DNA from: Blasia pusilla
Taxonomy: Eukaryota > Marchantiophyta > Marchantiopsida > Blasiales
Direction: 5' to 3'
Length of the DNA: 64,000 nucleotides
NCBI GenBank assembly: GCA_050084515.1
Contig: CM114273.1
Location: 4,712,001-4,776,000, forward strand
In this document: positions 44,911 to 56,845 of the stretch, piece after piece
How the letters are laid out: every line of letters begins with the position of its first letter
Numbering within the stretch: the stretch's first letter is position 1
Notes under the pieces: generated by a model
Told to the model about the DNA's origin: nothing
Database searches by the model: none
What the model saw: the letters and a program-made list of their open reading frames with translations, nothing else
Program-made: the position numbers and the translations under genes

Positions 44911-47290
44911 TTATATCAAAGTGAGGTCCAGTGGGACCACAAGGAAATCCACATTGGTTTGGATAAATACTTAGAAACAAATACCATAAATACGGTGAGA
45001 ACAACTTTGAGAAATAATAATAATAAATGAAGTAAAAAATATTTTTAAAAGGGAAACCATATCCAATTAATAAAATTAAACACTAAGAGGAACAAAAAAA
45101 AGTGGAATAGGGAAAATATGTTTTATAAATATTATTTGCATTCATATAAAATCATAATTTGAATTAAGTGTCATAGTAAAATATAACTATCAAAGGTGAA
45201 AACAACCAATTGGTTTGAGGTGAAAAATATGCTAAGATAAGGTGTGGGAGAGTTAGTTGCATGTGGAACTCCAAGATTTTGTTACATTTTGAATTAAGGT
45301 TTTGGCGTATATTTATTTATTATGGATCCATCCTCTAAGATTATATGCAAATCCTATTTTTGAAGGCAAGATAGAAAAATATGTAATCTTTTTTTTTTAA
45401 TGTTTGGGTAGCTTCATAAGATTCAAAATTATTGAAAATGGAAGATTTGGTTTTGATTTTCGATAACTCAAATTAGGTGTTTGGCATTTGTTTTTGAAAA
45501 ATAGGTGGAAAAAATCACGATTCTTGCATTCATATTTTGGAGGCAATTCATGATCTTGGGTTAAAGGAGGATCAATCGTAATGAGAAAGACAAAGGGATA
45601 ACTCAAACATAGTTAATCAGAATACTTGGAAAGTGCAAGGAGTTACGGGGTTTAGGATCCTTGGATATTGTCTAAACCGCAAGACAAGTGGATAAGGGCA
45701 TGCGAGTCATGAAACAAGTATCGGCACGAGAAGGATGGGCAAAGTTATCCACCAAGGCAAAGAAGGGTTTAGGTAGGTGAATGAATAGGCATGAGATTGA
45801 CCGAAGAGATCATAAGGAGGAAAACTACGATGTAAGAATAAGACTAGTCAAGATATGTATGTGTCTTGATACTAGTCTTACTAGAAAGGAATGGAACCAT
45901 CAAGGGATCTAAGGAATGAGCCAAAATAGGAAAAATATATTCATGAGGCAAGTGCCCAGTCAAAGGCGATTTTTTTGGAAGTAAAGAGTAGTCAAGATGG
46001 GCGGCGGTCCTTTAAGGTTGGTTATGAAATACAAACATTGACAAGACCAACCATGAGATGAAAAAGCATAAATTGAAGATGGGCGGTTAGCCATAAGACA
46101 CATGAAATTTGAGACAAGAGGTTGGGATGGGTGTGGGTAGTCAAGACACGTCGGAGACATCCATGAGATTCCTAAAAGTCAAACATGAGGAGTTGAGAGT
46201 CGTGATCCATGTTTTGGTATAGGGACACAAATAGAGGCTCAAAGTAGATATTTGGTAAGGAGAGGGTGGGCATTCTTCCTCTCTACCCACTTACTTCTTA
46301 GATAAAGAGTCAACGACATTTCATATGTGGTCGTGTTTGAAGTTGTGGCATAAGAGACCATTAAGGCCACATAGAAACCATTAAGGCCACACCTTGAGAA
46401 ATTAGCCGCCTCGCTTTGGCTTGGGTGAGTGACACGAGGGGATAGTTGAAGGGTCAAAGGACTCAAGGACAAACTTCTCAAGAGAGAGACTCAAACCAAG
46501 GTTTACGCTCAAAAGGTTCAAGATGTGATATTCTTTGCAAAGCTAGCAAGGAGGAGTAGACTCCACCATACCAAATATTCTAATGCAACATCATAATAGT
46601 TGAAAATGTAGGTATCTATGTATTTAGAAATAAGATCTCTTAAAGAGTTTCCATGTTTAAAATTATGCACAGAATAAACAATTAGCTACTCAAACTCTTA
46701 CCAAAAAGAACTCATAGTATGAGATTTGTCAAAATTTCCCTATTCCAAGATTCTGACCATTTCATTCTTGATAGAATTATAATATATAAGGGTTCGTATG
46801 TGAAAAAAACCTCTCATTGGAAAAAATTGATAGAAATTCTTTAACATATATTTTTAAAAATAGATTTTAAAAATAAAATTTTAATATTACATGAAAATTT
46901 TAATAGGTTTGTTACAATGTCGATGAATAAAAAAATTGATGTTGACATACATTGTTTAAATACTAAAGTAATAAGTCTATCTTCAAAATCTACATCTAAA
47001 TGACCTTGTTTGTGGGATTAAAGGTCATTTGACGTTCAATGCATGACTATATTTATTATGATAAGTGATCTATGATTGGAAGAATATATCTAGATGCGAG
47101 CTATTGACGCATATGATTATTTTTCCATCCTCCTCCTTATTTGGACAAGGAAATAAGTAATGGATAGCACCAAAAAAACACATAGTAATTAAGCATGATG
47201 TTGATCACAAGCATAATCATCTTCACAATCAAATTCGATTGAGGATTTTGAAAGCTGTTGTTTACTAGGCATGGATAAGTCTCCTTATGA
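44911..47290. other. Repeat-derived AT-rich stretch without a supported gene
   Basis: The stretch 45950-46200 shows scattered similarity to family A (AGTCAAGA, GTTATGAAATACAAA-type blocks). A small duplicated CCATTAAGGCCACA unit is at about 46360-46395. No gene. Confidence 0.35.
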
Positions 47291-47299
47291 TGTTAGAGA

Positions 47300-49090
47300 T
47301 CTTTCATATCTATTGGTTAGTCGATCCCTTGGCTTGGAGCTTGGTTCCCACTCGAGGGCCTAATTCTCTGTTTGTAAATTTGGAGTGGCCACCCCTGGTA
47401 GTTGTGAGGCATTGGTTCTGGGATACGCACTACTCTTGATATTCATCCAAATTGGTTAGTGATACAAGTCGATGTGGCTAACCTATTCAATTTAATTTAT
47501 GATGTGTCTATATTTGAGGAGTTATGCTCTATAGGAAGAACAATAGCGAATCTCATTCCATTTTCCCCTCCTTCTATATCTATGCACCCATTATAAATTA
47601 TGATCATGCTACGTGTGGAGAATACCATATTCTCTAATCAATATGTGGTACGTGTCAAGGAGATTCCATGCCATTGCAGATTTATGTTTGCCCTCTGATT
47701 ATTGCTATATTAGTCCAAGCATTTCTATCTTATCTCTTCCCTTCTATTGTTTATGATATCTATATTGTAGGTCCTCCTTCTAAAGTGGTTCTTTCTTAAA
47801 ACCATTTTATCAAGGAACTTTTAACGTTGTATGCCTAATCTTAAATATTGGTCTAATGTTTTGCATAAGTGTGCGTTCACTAGGTCACACTATCCTTGAT
47901 GATTTGGACCCAAACACACTCATGTTAGCCATTCTTTGGGTCAATCAGTCTCATATATCTCAAGTCTTGGACTCATATCCTTTAGGCTATCCTTTAAGCT
48001 CAAAATATCTTAGCGGGGTCAGATACCGACCTTACCCCTCACTCCTCAACACAAGGAAGTCATTCAAGATTTGGGACAAACTTCTCTGACAGTCTAAGAA
48101 TCTAAAACGTCGTTAGCGTGTTTGGCGGTCCCTAACTACCCAATGGATATCGAGCAAGTTTCTATCGAGACCCAATATGTAAGTTACGGGTCAAGGTGTA
48201 AGAGTGATATCCATAATCAATCCCTTTGGAATTAGTTTGGTGTCCATGTCCCAAAGCCAACCTATCAATCTATCATATGCCCTTGATCAGCCCCACGGTT
48301 TCCCCAAGGTGGGGTTCAGGTCCCAAAATCCCTTGGAGACCCTTCTCTTTTATATGTAGTTCTAGAGATTTCCACCCACCCCCTATCTTTGGGAAAGTTC
48401 TCTTGGGTCACTCCTTGTGTCCCTCAACCTAACTATCATTATGGTAGTTTAGAGGTGGTTGTTGAATATATGCTCAAGCATTTTCTCTCCAACTTTGGTG
48501 TGTTGGAATTATTTTCTCCTAAGCTTTCCAATGCCATCAAATTTATCTTAAATGTATTTTGGGTCTAGCCGTTAAGACCTCAAATATGGAGAACCCCCAA
48601 ATGCTTAGTCAGGCTCCAAGCCCCTTGGCATCCAACTCGTGTGGGACTTAAGCTTCTCTCAAGTCTTGTTTGCATTTGGTCTTGTTCTACAAGGTTCAAG
48701 ATTATCATCATCATCATTTGAGATGCCAAACAAGGCTTGCTTCTTGTTTATAACGCCTGTTTTATTCTAGAGACTTCGACGCGCTTCCATCATAGTGTGA
48801 GCCGATTAAAGTTATGATGTTCCACATCATCGCACGTTTGGCTATGAGGGTTGCGACACTTTGTCTTAAGCCTTGAAGTTCAATCTTGTAAATTCTAGGA
48901 ATGGTCTCCTTCATACCATCTCTCATCATTCATCCCATCTATTATTGATTTACCATCCACATTGAAGGGGTTTGGGTTCTTGATGTCCCAATTGGCTTCA
49001 TAGACCATGTATCAAAGTTCTTGGATGAGGCCCTTTTGGAAGATATAGAATGGCTTCATTTGTTATCCCATGTAGTGAATCCCTAAGTGA
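47300..49090 (+). pseudogene. Second non-LTR reverse transcriptase copy, decayed and split by an insertion
   Basis: The left half (about 47350-47836) aligns with the reverse complement of 780-1250, including TTTGGAGTGGC..CC(C)TGG, GATATTCATCCA and GTCGATGTGGCTAAC. The right half (48871-49090) aligns with about 540-760, including ATTGAAGGGGTT and the segment encoding GFIDHVSKFLDEALL. About 1 kb of unrelated DNA (47837-48870) separates them. There are many stops, so it is non-functional. Confidence 0.7.
47837..48870 (+). mobile_element. 'Family B' insertion inside the reverse transcriptase
   Basis: A roughly 1.03-kb block absent from the corresponding position of the other RT copy. It contains the family-B similarity to 5990-6310. 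It has no coding potential, which suggests a solo LTR or a non-autonomous element. Possible TG (47828) and CA (48858) ends exist, but I found no clear target-site duplication, so the boundaries are approximate. Confidence 0.5.
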
Positions 49091-49904
49091 CTTATGGGAT
49101 TCTCTCCCATATTTTTCTAAGATGTATGTCCTTCCTTCTTCGCACTTGTCGAGATTTTTTGCATTATGTGCGGGTATATGAGCAAGGATATGGTTGATTG
49201 AAAATCCTCTTCTACTTTCATTTCGGCTTCCACAAAATATTTTCTTGACAACGCTATGGTTACATCTTGGACTTCCTCATCCTTCTCTTCTAGGTATGCG
49301 GAATTGTGTATGTACTGCGCCCTTTGATGCAAAGGTGTCTCCACATTTTCTATAATGCACATGATGGAGAATGAATGGCAACCCATGATGTGATGAGAGA
49401 GGCAATAGCTTTAATGCCTTATATTGCACGGTATACCATTGGGGGAGAGTAGCTACATGGTACCTTCTACTACATAAGGAACCTATCGTCAAAGATTTGA
49501 TCTTGTGATTTCCCAAGGTGGCTTCCCTCTATGAGATGATGTTGTGGTTGATGATCCAAAAAAATGTGAGTTGATGTGTTGGGATCCTCATACTAAAGGT
49601 TTTTCCGCTGATGCAACATCAAGAATTAAGGAGTTGAGTTACGCGATGAAACTAGCGATCGATGGATTTATTCCGTTTGCACTAGAAGTTTCCCAAGATT
49701 GACACGTGGAGCGTATGCCGAAAATCAACGTGCTTAAAAGTTTTTGCAAGCACTCCTAGAGGTGTGTGGATTAATCGAATGCAATTGTTATATCGTAAGA
49801 GGTCCTAGCAAGGCTAGGTGGGAAAGGGATCAACTAGGGTGGGCCTACTTGGCGGTAGTTTTTCCCTTAGAACCCATATTTTCCTTCGCTATATTAGTTT
49901 GATA
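49091..49904. other. No supported gene
   Basis: Probably further decayed flank of the RT copy; no recognisable motif. Confidence 0.35.
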
Positions 49905-50072
49905 CTAGTGGGCAACTTGTGCCATGCACGAAAGTGAAGGGACTAATCCCATTGCACATAATTATTTTCCTTGCTGTTGGTAGAGAGGGAAACAATTTCT
50001 TGCTGCCCACTTGCCACATTCAACAAAGACGTTTTTGCAAATCAAAAAAGCATTCTCCAATAATAATATAAA
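49905..50072 (-). mobile_element. Mini-Helitron (168 bp)
   Basis: On the minus strand it starts TTTATATTATTATTGGAGAA (TC decayed to TT) from 50072. It ends with a GTGC/GCAC hairpin and CTAG at 49905-49908, between host A and T. It shares its 5' portion with 40431-40551. Confidence 0.65.
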
Positions 50073-52230
50073 TTACTTTTTGAAACTTTTTGAATTCCAT
50101 TGGCTACATGATACAAAATGCCAATAAAACACACATTTAAAACCAAATGTGAAATGATAATTCAAAAACGGAAACGGTAATTTGAAATTTCCACAGAAAA
50201 ATGGAGAAAAATACATAACCCTGTTCTCCCCGGATATTTGGGGTGGGCCCGGTAGAGGTGATGCAACATTAATAGCGAAACATCTAATAAAGAGGATCAC
50301 CTGAAGCGATAATTTTGAAGTTTGAATGGCTCTCGTCTGAGTCTCTGTGTTTTGTTGTCACCCCGTGCGAATGGCGGAACGAGCGGAAGAGCACGAAAGA
50401 CACAGAAATTCAAAAGCCTGAGGACTTTATGGCGGCCCAATTTGGGAATGTAAGCTATGGAGCGCGGAGCGCTGTCCCCACGCTACAGTCTGTCCGTCGA
50501 GTAACAGCGAGGAGCGCCTGCGCATTTTGAAAGTTTGCGGACGTTCAATCTTTACGAGTGCGTACGAAAGCCCCACCGAACATTATCTCGTGCAGTTAAA
50601 GGGGAGGATTGAGAAGTCTGGAGCAGGACCAGGGTACAATCCGAGTAGTGTCTCATTATGGAGCTGCAGAGCGATGGCGATGCCGCCAGTGTTCCGTCCG
50701 TGAACGAACGAACATGGACGGAACATCGTGTTTCAAAATTCACAAGCGCGTCACTTAACAGCCCGCTAAATGTCATAATTTTCTTGTGCACCATTTTTGT
50801 TTGCCGGAACTTCTCCTTCGTCCCCCGAACCGGTACTGCAGGCGAGTGTGCGTGGGAGCCAGCGGAATCGCTAACTTCCCTTTCACTTCCCGAGTGTGCC
50901 TTATGATTTAGGATTTGTCGCTCTTGGGGATTTAGGGTTTAAACATTGCTACTACCATTCCATGGTACCTCGGAGTCCTTGGTCATTCTTGGTCGGTCAG
51001 TTTCCGGTTCATGAATCCACGCTGATGTGTTTGAAATTGCAGGAAAGTTTACTCTGACAACGATTACACTCTACCAGTTTGAAGAAACGGTCGTCTGGTC
51101 CACTAAGAGTCACTTGTCACCGGTTAGGGCACAAACTGTCACTAGCCACCCCCTTAACCTTGAAATTCGCTTGCAAATCTGCAAAACCAAGTGATCTGCA
51201 ATTAGTTTTGCATGCGAATTTCAAGGTTTAGGGGGTGGCCTAGTGGCGCTTCTTTGAAAAGGGGCGACGGAGTGGATGTTTGGTCCATGTCACTCCATGA
51301 AGGAGAGCCGATCAATGCGTCCAGCTTTTACGAAAACGTGCAAATGAGGCACAGTTCCCCGAGCTCGATGGTCAGTTGGATTGCATTTATGGAGGGAGGG
51401 GTGGCGATGAAGTACGCTCATACGTACAGGTTGTTGTTGCCCATATCTAACTGGTAATCCGGTAGCTTCATCGCACAGTGTGCAGTTGCTCTTGCTTTTT
51501 GTGGAATCGACCCAATCAATTCTCAGAAAGAGAAACAGGAGATGGATACCTGGTCCTCTACTGTAGTCGGTAGAAGTGTAGGACAGGACACACCGGCTTC
51601 ACATATCTCCGATTTGTACTCGGTACTTGCTTCACTGCCGCTGCTGTTGGCTATGCCCAGGGCGGTGATGTTGCTTACTTACTACAATTATACAAGAGAA
51701 ACTGGGTCTTGTATGTGACATGCTCAAGATCTGCGAGTTGCTTGCTGCTGCAATCGGATCGGCGGGATTGACAGGACAGCTGACAGACATCCATGTGGAT
51801 TCGTGACGTGAGTGAGCCCAATGCTTCACCTACCTGGTTTCCTGCACAAAGTGACAGACAGATGCTTGGTACTTACATCGCCCGTTCCTGCAGCACTCCA
51901 TCTCCAGCCCCCAGCTGTCATTTGGTGTGGTTTGGTAAGCCTGCGAGGCTGTGATCGACTGCTGTCAGAAGTCTCTTTGCGTTCTCTCCTGACTGAAATC
52001 ATGGCCTGGGATTGGACTGTGTTTGCTTGCTTGTTTGGGCGACTCCATCGCTTTCCGACTCGCAACACTTGCTCGGTGGATTGGTCATGCTGGAGGGTGT
52101 TGCTGGACGCCTAGCCTGCATCAGCAGCGGCAGTTGCCTTCCTAACTTCCCAACATGAGATCTGCCCTACTTTAAAATTAAAAAATACTCATATCTCTAT
52201 CTGCAGGAGGCTCTGTTTCACTGCATCCCC
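50073..52230. other. GC-richer stretch; hairpin but no supported gene
   Basis: Composition resembles the gene islands, but I recognise no coding domain in any frame. The inverted repeat at 51139-51246 is listed separately. It may hold a non-coding or unrecognised transcript. Confidence 0.3.
51139..51246. repeat. Inverted repeat, ~37-bp arms
   Basis: The left arm (51139-51177) and right arm (51206-51246) are reverse complements with about two or three mismatches or 1-nt gaps: CACTAGCCACCCCC / GGGGGTGGCCTAGTG, then ACCTTGAAATTCGC / GCGAATTTCAAGG. The loop is about 28 nt. This is compatible with a small MITE or a short hairpin RNA. Confidence 0.75.
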
Positions 52231-52299
52231 TGACGCATTGATCATATGCCGTGTTTGCCGTTTAGCCCGAGCATATGACATCATCCCAAGTTTGATGAT

Positions 52300-52885
52300 A
52301 ACCTTGGTTGCCCGTGCAAAGGATTTCTGTCCTAGTCTTATCCTTTCCCTGTTCGCCCGAGCGAAGCTGCTCGAGAATAGTTTAGATCGCCTCTGTTATG
52401 TTTTCGCTCGAAAAAGTGAAATCACAGTCCTCGCTTGCGTCAGCAGAGTAGATCCGTCCTCGTCTAGTGGTCTCCCTGTTTTCTCCGGCGAAAGATGTCT
52501 GCGCTCGTTTATTTTAGACCTGTCCCTGTCGCCTCGAGCGCTTCTGATCTGCCCTGGTTTTCTCGAGCGAATGAAACCGACCGTAGTTCAAGGGGGGCCC
52601 TTGTTTGCTCGAGCAAATGACATCTGCGCGATTTTATTTCGATCACGTCCCTCATTTCCGAGGCAGTACATATCTGACATTGATTTTCTCGGGCTTACGA
52701 AATCTGCCGTAGCTCAAATCGCATACTTGCTTTCTCGAACAGATAATATCTTCCATAATTTTTTAGTTCTAACACACCCCCTCCAGTACGGATCTGCTCT
52801 GGATTTCTCGAGCGAGTGTGATCTGCCGCCGCGCGGTCGCATCCTTTTTTTCGCCGTTTGCTCCAGCACGGAAAGCGATATCCGC
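52300..52885. repeat. Degenerate minisatellite built on CTCGAGCGAA ... ATCTGCC
   Basis: About a dozen diverged copies of a module approximating TTTCTCGAGCGAATGA-ATCTGCC-TAGTTT, at near-45-50-bp spacing (near 52311, 52350, 52402, 52480, 52530, 52563, 52612, 52655, 52690, 52735, 52785, 52806 and 52862). Early units are spaced 45 bp, so a 264-codon plus frame (52238-53032) stays open with repeated (L/V)FARA-type peptides. I treat that frame as a by-product of the repeat and not as a gene, with some doubt. Confidence 0.7.
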
Positions 52886-53479
52886 CTGCGCTTCTTCAGC
52901 TTCATGAAACCACTGCTTTGTCGAGCTCTCGCATTTTCCCCATTCGTTGGATGCCTTTTGTGGCTAACTTACACGCGTGTGTGCTCAGAGTTCCAGTTCT
53001 GGTTCTCTCTGGATATCTGCAACTTCACTTAGATTCCCCCTGTCAGGCTGAGACGGTTCTGCGCGGAGCGAAGGTGCGTACGACGTTCTTGATCGTGAAA
53101 AAGCGAGCAGCGGCGAACGTAACCGCAATCAGTACGCGCGCATTCGAGGTTGTGGAATTCCCATCGCTCGCGTCGATTGCTTTACGGGTGAAGATCACGA
53201 TAAATGTGATTGTTGTGTGTGTGCGAGAACGGAGAACGAGGGGGAAACAGATCGAGTGGTGCACGTTTTCCAAAATGCAACTGATTCCTTCTTCCTCCTC
53301 GCCTTTCGCAGCTTCGCTCGCAGTGTTTCACATCTACTGCAGAGATCATGTCTGATCAGTCAGTGAGGGAAGTGCCTGCCACCGAAGCGAACCTCTGGAA
53401 GCTGCCATCTCTCACGCTTTCCGATTTGCGTCCTACGACATGTGGTACTACTTCTGCCTTCCGCTGATGTGCAAAGCCG

Positions 53480-53795
53480 AGGCTACTCCATCGCTCCTTC
53501 CTTCGATGTGATTTTATTTGCTCTCAACTGCGTAGACTTCTCCATCGCTCCTTCCTTTGGTGTGATTTGATTTGCTCTCAACAGCATAGACTGCTCCATG
53601 GCTCCTTCCTTTGATGCGACTTCATTTATTCTGCCGAACACAGACTACTCCATCGCTCCTTTCTTTAGTCTCCAAACCATAAGCTGTCCCATCCTTTAAC
53701 GCGATTTGATTTATTTCCTCTGCAACGCGCACAGGCTAGGGCACTACTCCAAGGCCTCTTCCTTCGATGTGATTTGATTTGCTCCGCGCTCCACT
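53480..53795. repeat. ~57-bp tandem repeat array
   Basis: Four to five copies of CT(A/T)CTCCATCGCTCCTTCC-TT(C/T)GATGTGATTTGATTTGCTC-type units, near 53487, 53541, 53595, 53648 (truncated) and 53740. Confidence 0.8.
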
Positions 53796-53879
53796 ATTCA
53801 CCCCCTCCCCATTTCGAGCTCCGTGTCTGTGCATCTCCTTCCGCATCGCCACTCGTACACACGACCTAATTCACTCATT

Positions 53880-54310
53880 CATATCACAGCTACCAAAATC
53901 CTCGACACTAGGAAATGCCAGCCGTGAAAAGTTTGGAAAGGTATGAAATATGAAACAAATATCTCCGGTGATTATCTCCTCTTTCTTTCTTGCCTGTTTT
54001 CGTAACCATTGAAAGAAAAACAACTGGAAAAGTTTCTCTTGTCATTTTTTAAAACTACTATTCTTATTGTTTTGTTTACATACTGCAACGACCAAAATCC
54101 TGGACATGGGGAAATGTCGGCAAAGCGAAACATAAAAAAATATATCTCTAGTGACTTCTTTCATTTAGGACTTTATCTTTTATTAAAATAAATTTACTTT
54201 TCATGAAAAAGCGACCAAAATCAACAACGTTAGGAAATGACAGCGATGGAAATTTGAAAATATCTCTGACGATTTTCTCCTCCTTTCCTCTTTTCGTACC
54301 CGCTGCTCTT
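53880..54310. repeat. Three-copy diverged repeat
   Basis: The module CGACCAAAATC-TCGACA-TAGGAAATG-CAGC ... AAATATCTC-GGTGA-T-TCTCCTCTTTC recurs near 53892, 54090 and 54209. It adjoins the previous array but is unrelated in sequence. Confidence 0.65.
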
Positions 54311-55099
54311 TAAAATGGAATCCGGAAAGTGCTCCTATTCATTTGAGGATTTTAAATCATTTTAAATTAATTAAATTCTTCTCTTCACGTGTAAAATGTA
54401 CCCTGCATTCCATGAATCATAAAAATACGACCTCAAATATCATTTCCATTGAATTAAATTCTTTCCTTTACTTATTATTATTTTCCTCTAGTATGGAGCT
54501 CACCTCCTACTTTTGGGAAGAAAAAGCATTCTCCTTTCCATAACCCTTCGTACTTGTTGGTATAGAATAAGAAATTCACGTACTTTTATTAAAGTTCATT
54601 ACCAACAATAAGAAATTCAGGTACTTTTATTAAAGTTCATTTAATTTTATTACTTACGGAATTTTTTACACATATCTTTTTTAGCGGATAGGATCGCTCA
54701 ATATCTATGGTTGATCACATTCAATTGTACATTTAGGATGGATAATTCAAAATCATGCATCGGCATCGACTACTAAGTCGTGTATATTAAGAGATGGATC
54801 AAGGATATTCATATACTTCTTTTTGGGTGACGAAGGTGAATGAGAACAATTGTGGATCAGAATTGAGGAATAATTATGATCCACCATCACAAATCTAGCC
54901 TTCTTAGATCTTATAGCTAATGTCATTATGCATAGTTGATACATCATGTTAATGAGAGTGGAGAGGAGAAGCGGATAGCACTAGTTCCAATGGTGTATCA
55001 CACTTGTTCTTTGATTCCTTGACTTGCCAAAATAAGCATAACGACAATTTATGCATCATCAAGGATAACCACAAGCTCATGGCAGAAGGGGAAGGATAG
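54311..55099. other. AT-rich stretch without a supported gene
   Basis: A duplicated AAGAAATTCA-GTACTTTTATTAAAGTTCAT unit lies at about 54568-54640. Nothing coding is recognised. Confidence 0.4.
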
Positions 55100-55159
55100 G
55101 AGCATACAATTGTCCCTTTTGGTATTGTGGTTATGTGGAAGAGTGGGTGAACAATAGTT

Positions 55160-56290
55160 GATCCACATGTGATTGTAGAAAATTTAATGGTCGTCCGACA
55201 GCCGCATGTAGTAAGCATGATGGTAGTCCCTTGGATGAGTGGATGAACAAGGGTTGCCATTTGAAACATGACGGTTATTCCATAGAATAGGCAGATGATG
55301 GTGTATATGCGATTGGCAGTTGGAAATATGACGGTGGTCTTGCACAAGAGCTTCAGTTGATAGTCTCTCCATCATTCGCCGTCTGAAACTTGACGCTCAC
55401 TATGCAAAGAAGGTAGACGATAGTTCGTCTGCGACTGGCCGTAAAAAAATTGACCAAGCTCTACACAAGAACTTCAACCAACAATCACTTCACCACTTGC
55501 GGTTTGAGAGGTTGATTCCATGCGAGACGAGGCGACCAAGGGAGGTAGCCTCAATCCTAGGAGGTTGACGATTTTTCTGCGCCCAAAACTTTTGGGTATA
55601 GACATAATCCTCTGTCGTAGGGCCATTCCTGTTCGAATTCCCATATGCGATTGGCCGTTCGAATATTGCTACGAACGGCTAGATGTTTAACTGTTTTGTT
55701 GGAAATATTTTGATGGGTGTAGGGCAACGTTGTCGCTACTAAGCAGTCGATTCGATGCGTGCAGGGTCGCGGCGACGATAGAGCGTCGCCGATTTCTCTG
55801 GGCCCAAAACTTTTGGGCGTAGAATCGACCCTGCGTCTTCGCGACACATTTAACCGAAAACCGCTAGTAAATGAATGAGACCAATGGATCTTTTCTTGGT
55901 GAACAATTGGGTCAATTTGTTGGACGCAAAAGATGGGTCGTCGCAACCTCCGCGAGTGCCCATGGAATCCACCCGCAAGACATGGCGGCTATGGCGCAGA
56001 TGACGGTCCGTCAGCGACTGGCCGTCGTAAACATGACGGCGGTCCTGCACAAGAGTTTCGTTCCACGGTCACTCCAACATTCGCCGTCTGAAACATGACG
56101 CCCGTCGCACTGAAAAGGAAGACGACGGTCCTCTGTGACTGGCCGTCCTAAAGGTGACAGCGGTCCCCCGGAAGTGCCAGAGGACAACGGTCCATTCGAA
56201 CGCCGTCCAGAAATGAACGGCGTCCCCTCCAGAGGCAAAGATGCCTGCGCACGACGGTCGCGCTGCATGTGGCCGTCGGAAACGTGACGG
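55160..56290. repeat. GCCGTC/GACGGT repeat array
   Basis: Repeated modules of the form ACGGTCC-TCTGCGACTGGCCGTC-AAACATGACGGC-GTCCTGCACAAGAG-TTC occur near 55205, 55300, 55420, 55610, 56000, 56130, 56190 and 56260. The copies at 56000-56290 are GC-rich and better preserved; those at 55160-55500 look decayed by C-to-T change. Between them, two copies of a CCCAAAACTTTTGGG palindrome (about 55583 and 55803) each sit in a second duplicated block. Confidence 0.75.
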
Positions 56291-56539
56291 CGGAGCCCGC
56301 GGAAGAGACGGACGATCCGAGGCCGTCTCCTCTGAGCGCAGAGGAGAGGAGAAGAGAGCAGAGCAGAGAAGGGAGGGGCGATGAATCGACAATTGCGTTG
56401 AGGAGGTGTTTTCATCGTCGTTGCGCCGCGCCGTTTGACAGATCGAGTGGCGAGATGCATCGCGGTGGATTCCGATCGCAGGCACCGCTCTAGTGCTGCT
56501 GCTGCTCCTGATTCTTCTGCTTCAGCAACAGCTTCTTCT

Positions 56540-56840
56540 CATCTTCTTCTTCTTCTCGTCTGCGTCGAGTAAGGTGCGCAAACGCCGAAAATGGTGATTT
56601 CTCTACGATCTAGTCCGGAGCGCCGGCTATGGCGGCGATGAGCGAGGAGAGCTGAGAGGGGGACGGAGGGAGAGAGGTGCGCGAGCGTCCAAGATGGTGA
56701 TTTCTCAACGATCTTTTCTGGAGACGCCGGCTTTTGCGAAGACGAGCGAGAAGAGGGGAGAGAGTGAGAGGAGGGGAGGGGAGATGGTGGCGTGAGAGAG
56801 AGTGAGAAAGAGAGAGAGAGGAAGACGAGGAGAGGTGAGT
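56540..56840. repeat. GA-rich simple-sequence stretch with duplicated block
   Basis: A segment with AAAATGGTGATTTCTC(T/A)ACGATCT recurs at about 56588 and 56692, followed by a GA microsatellite (56755-56825). It lies immediately upstream of the small plus-strand ORF and could be its 5' UTR or promoter. Confidence 0.6.
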
Positions 56841-56845
56841 GATTG

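Noticed and set aside
52238-53032. 264-codon plus-strand frame as a membrane or secreted protein gene
   Set aside because: The frame is explained by a tandem DNA repeat with 3n spacing; no conserved domain. Kept as a repeat and a finding only.
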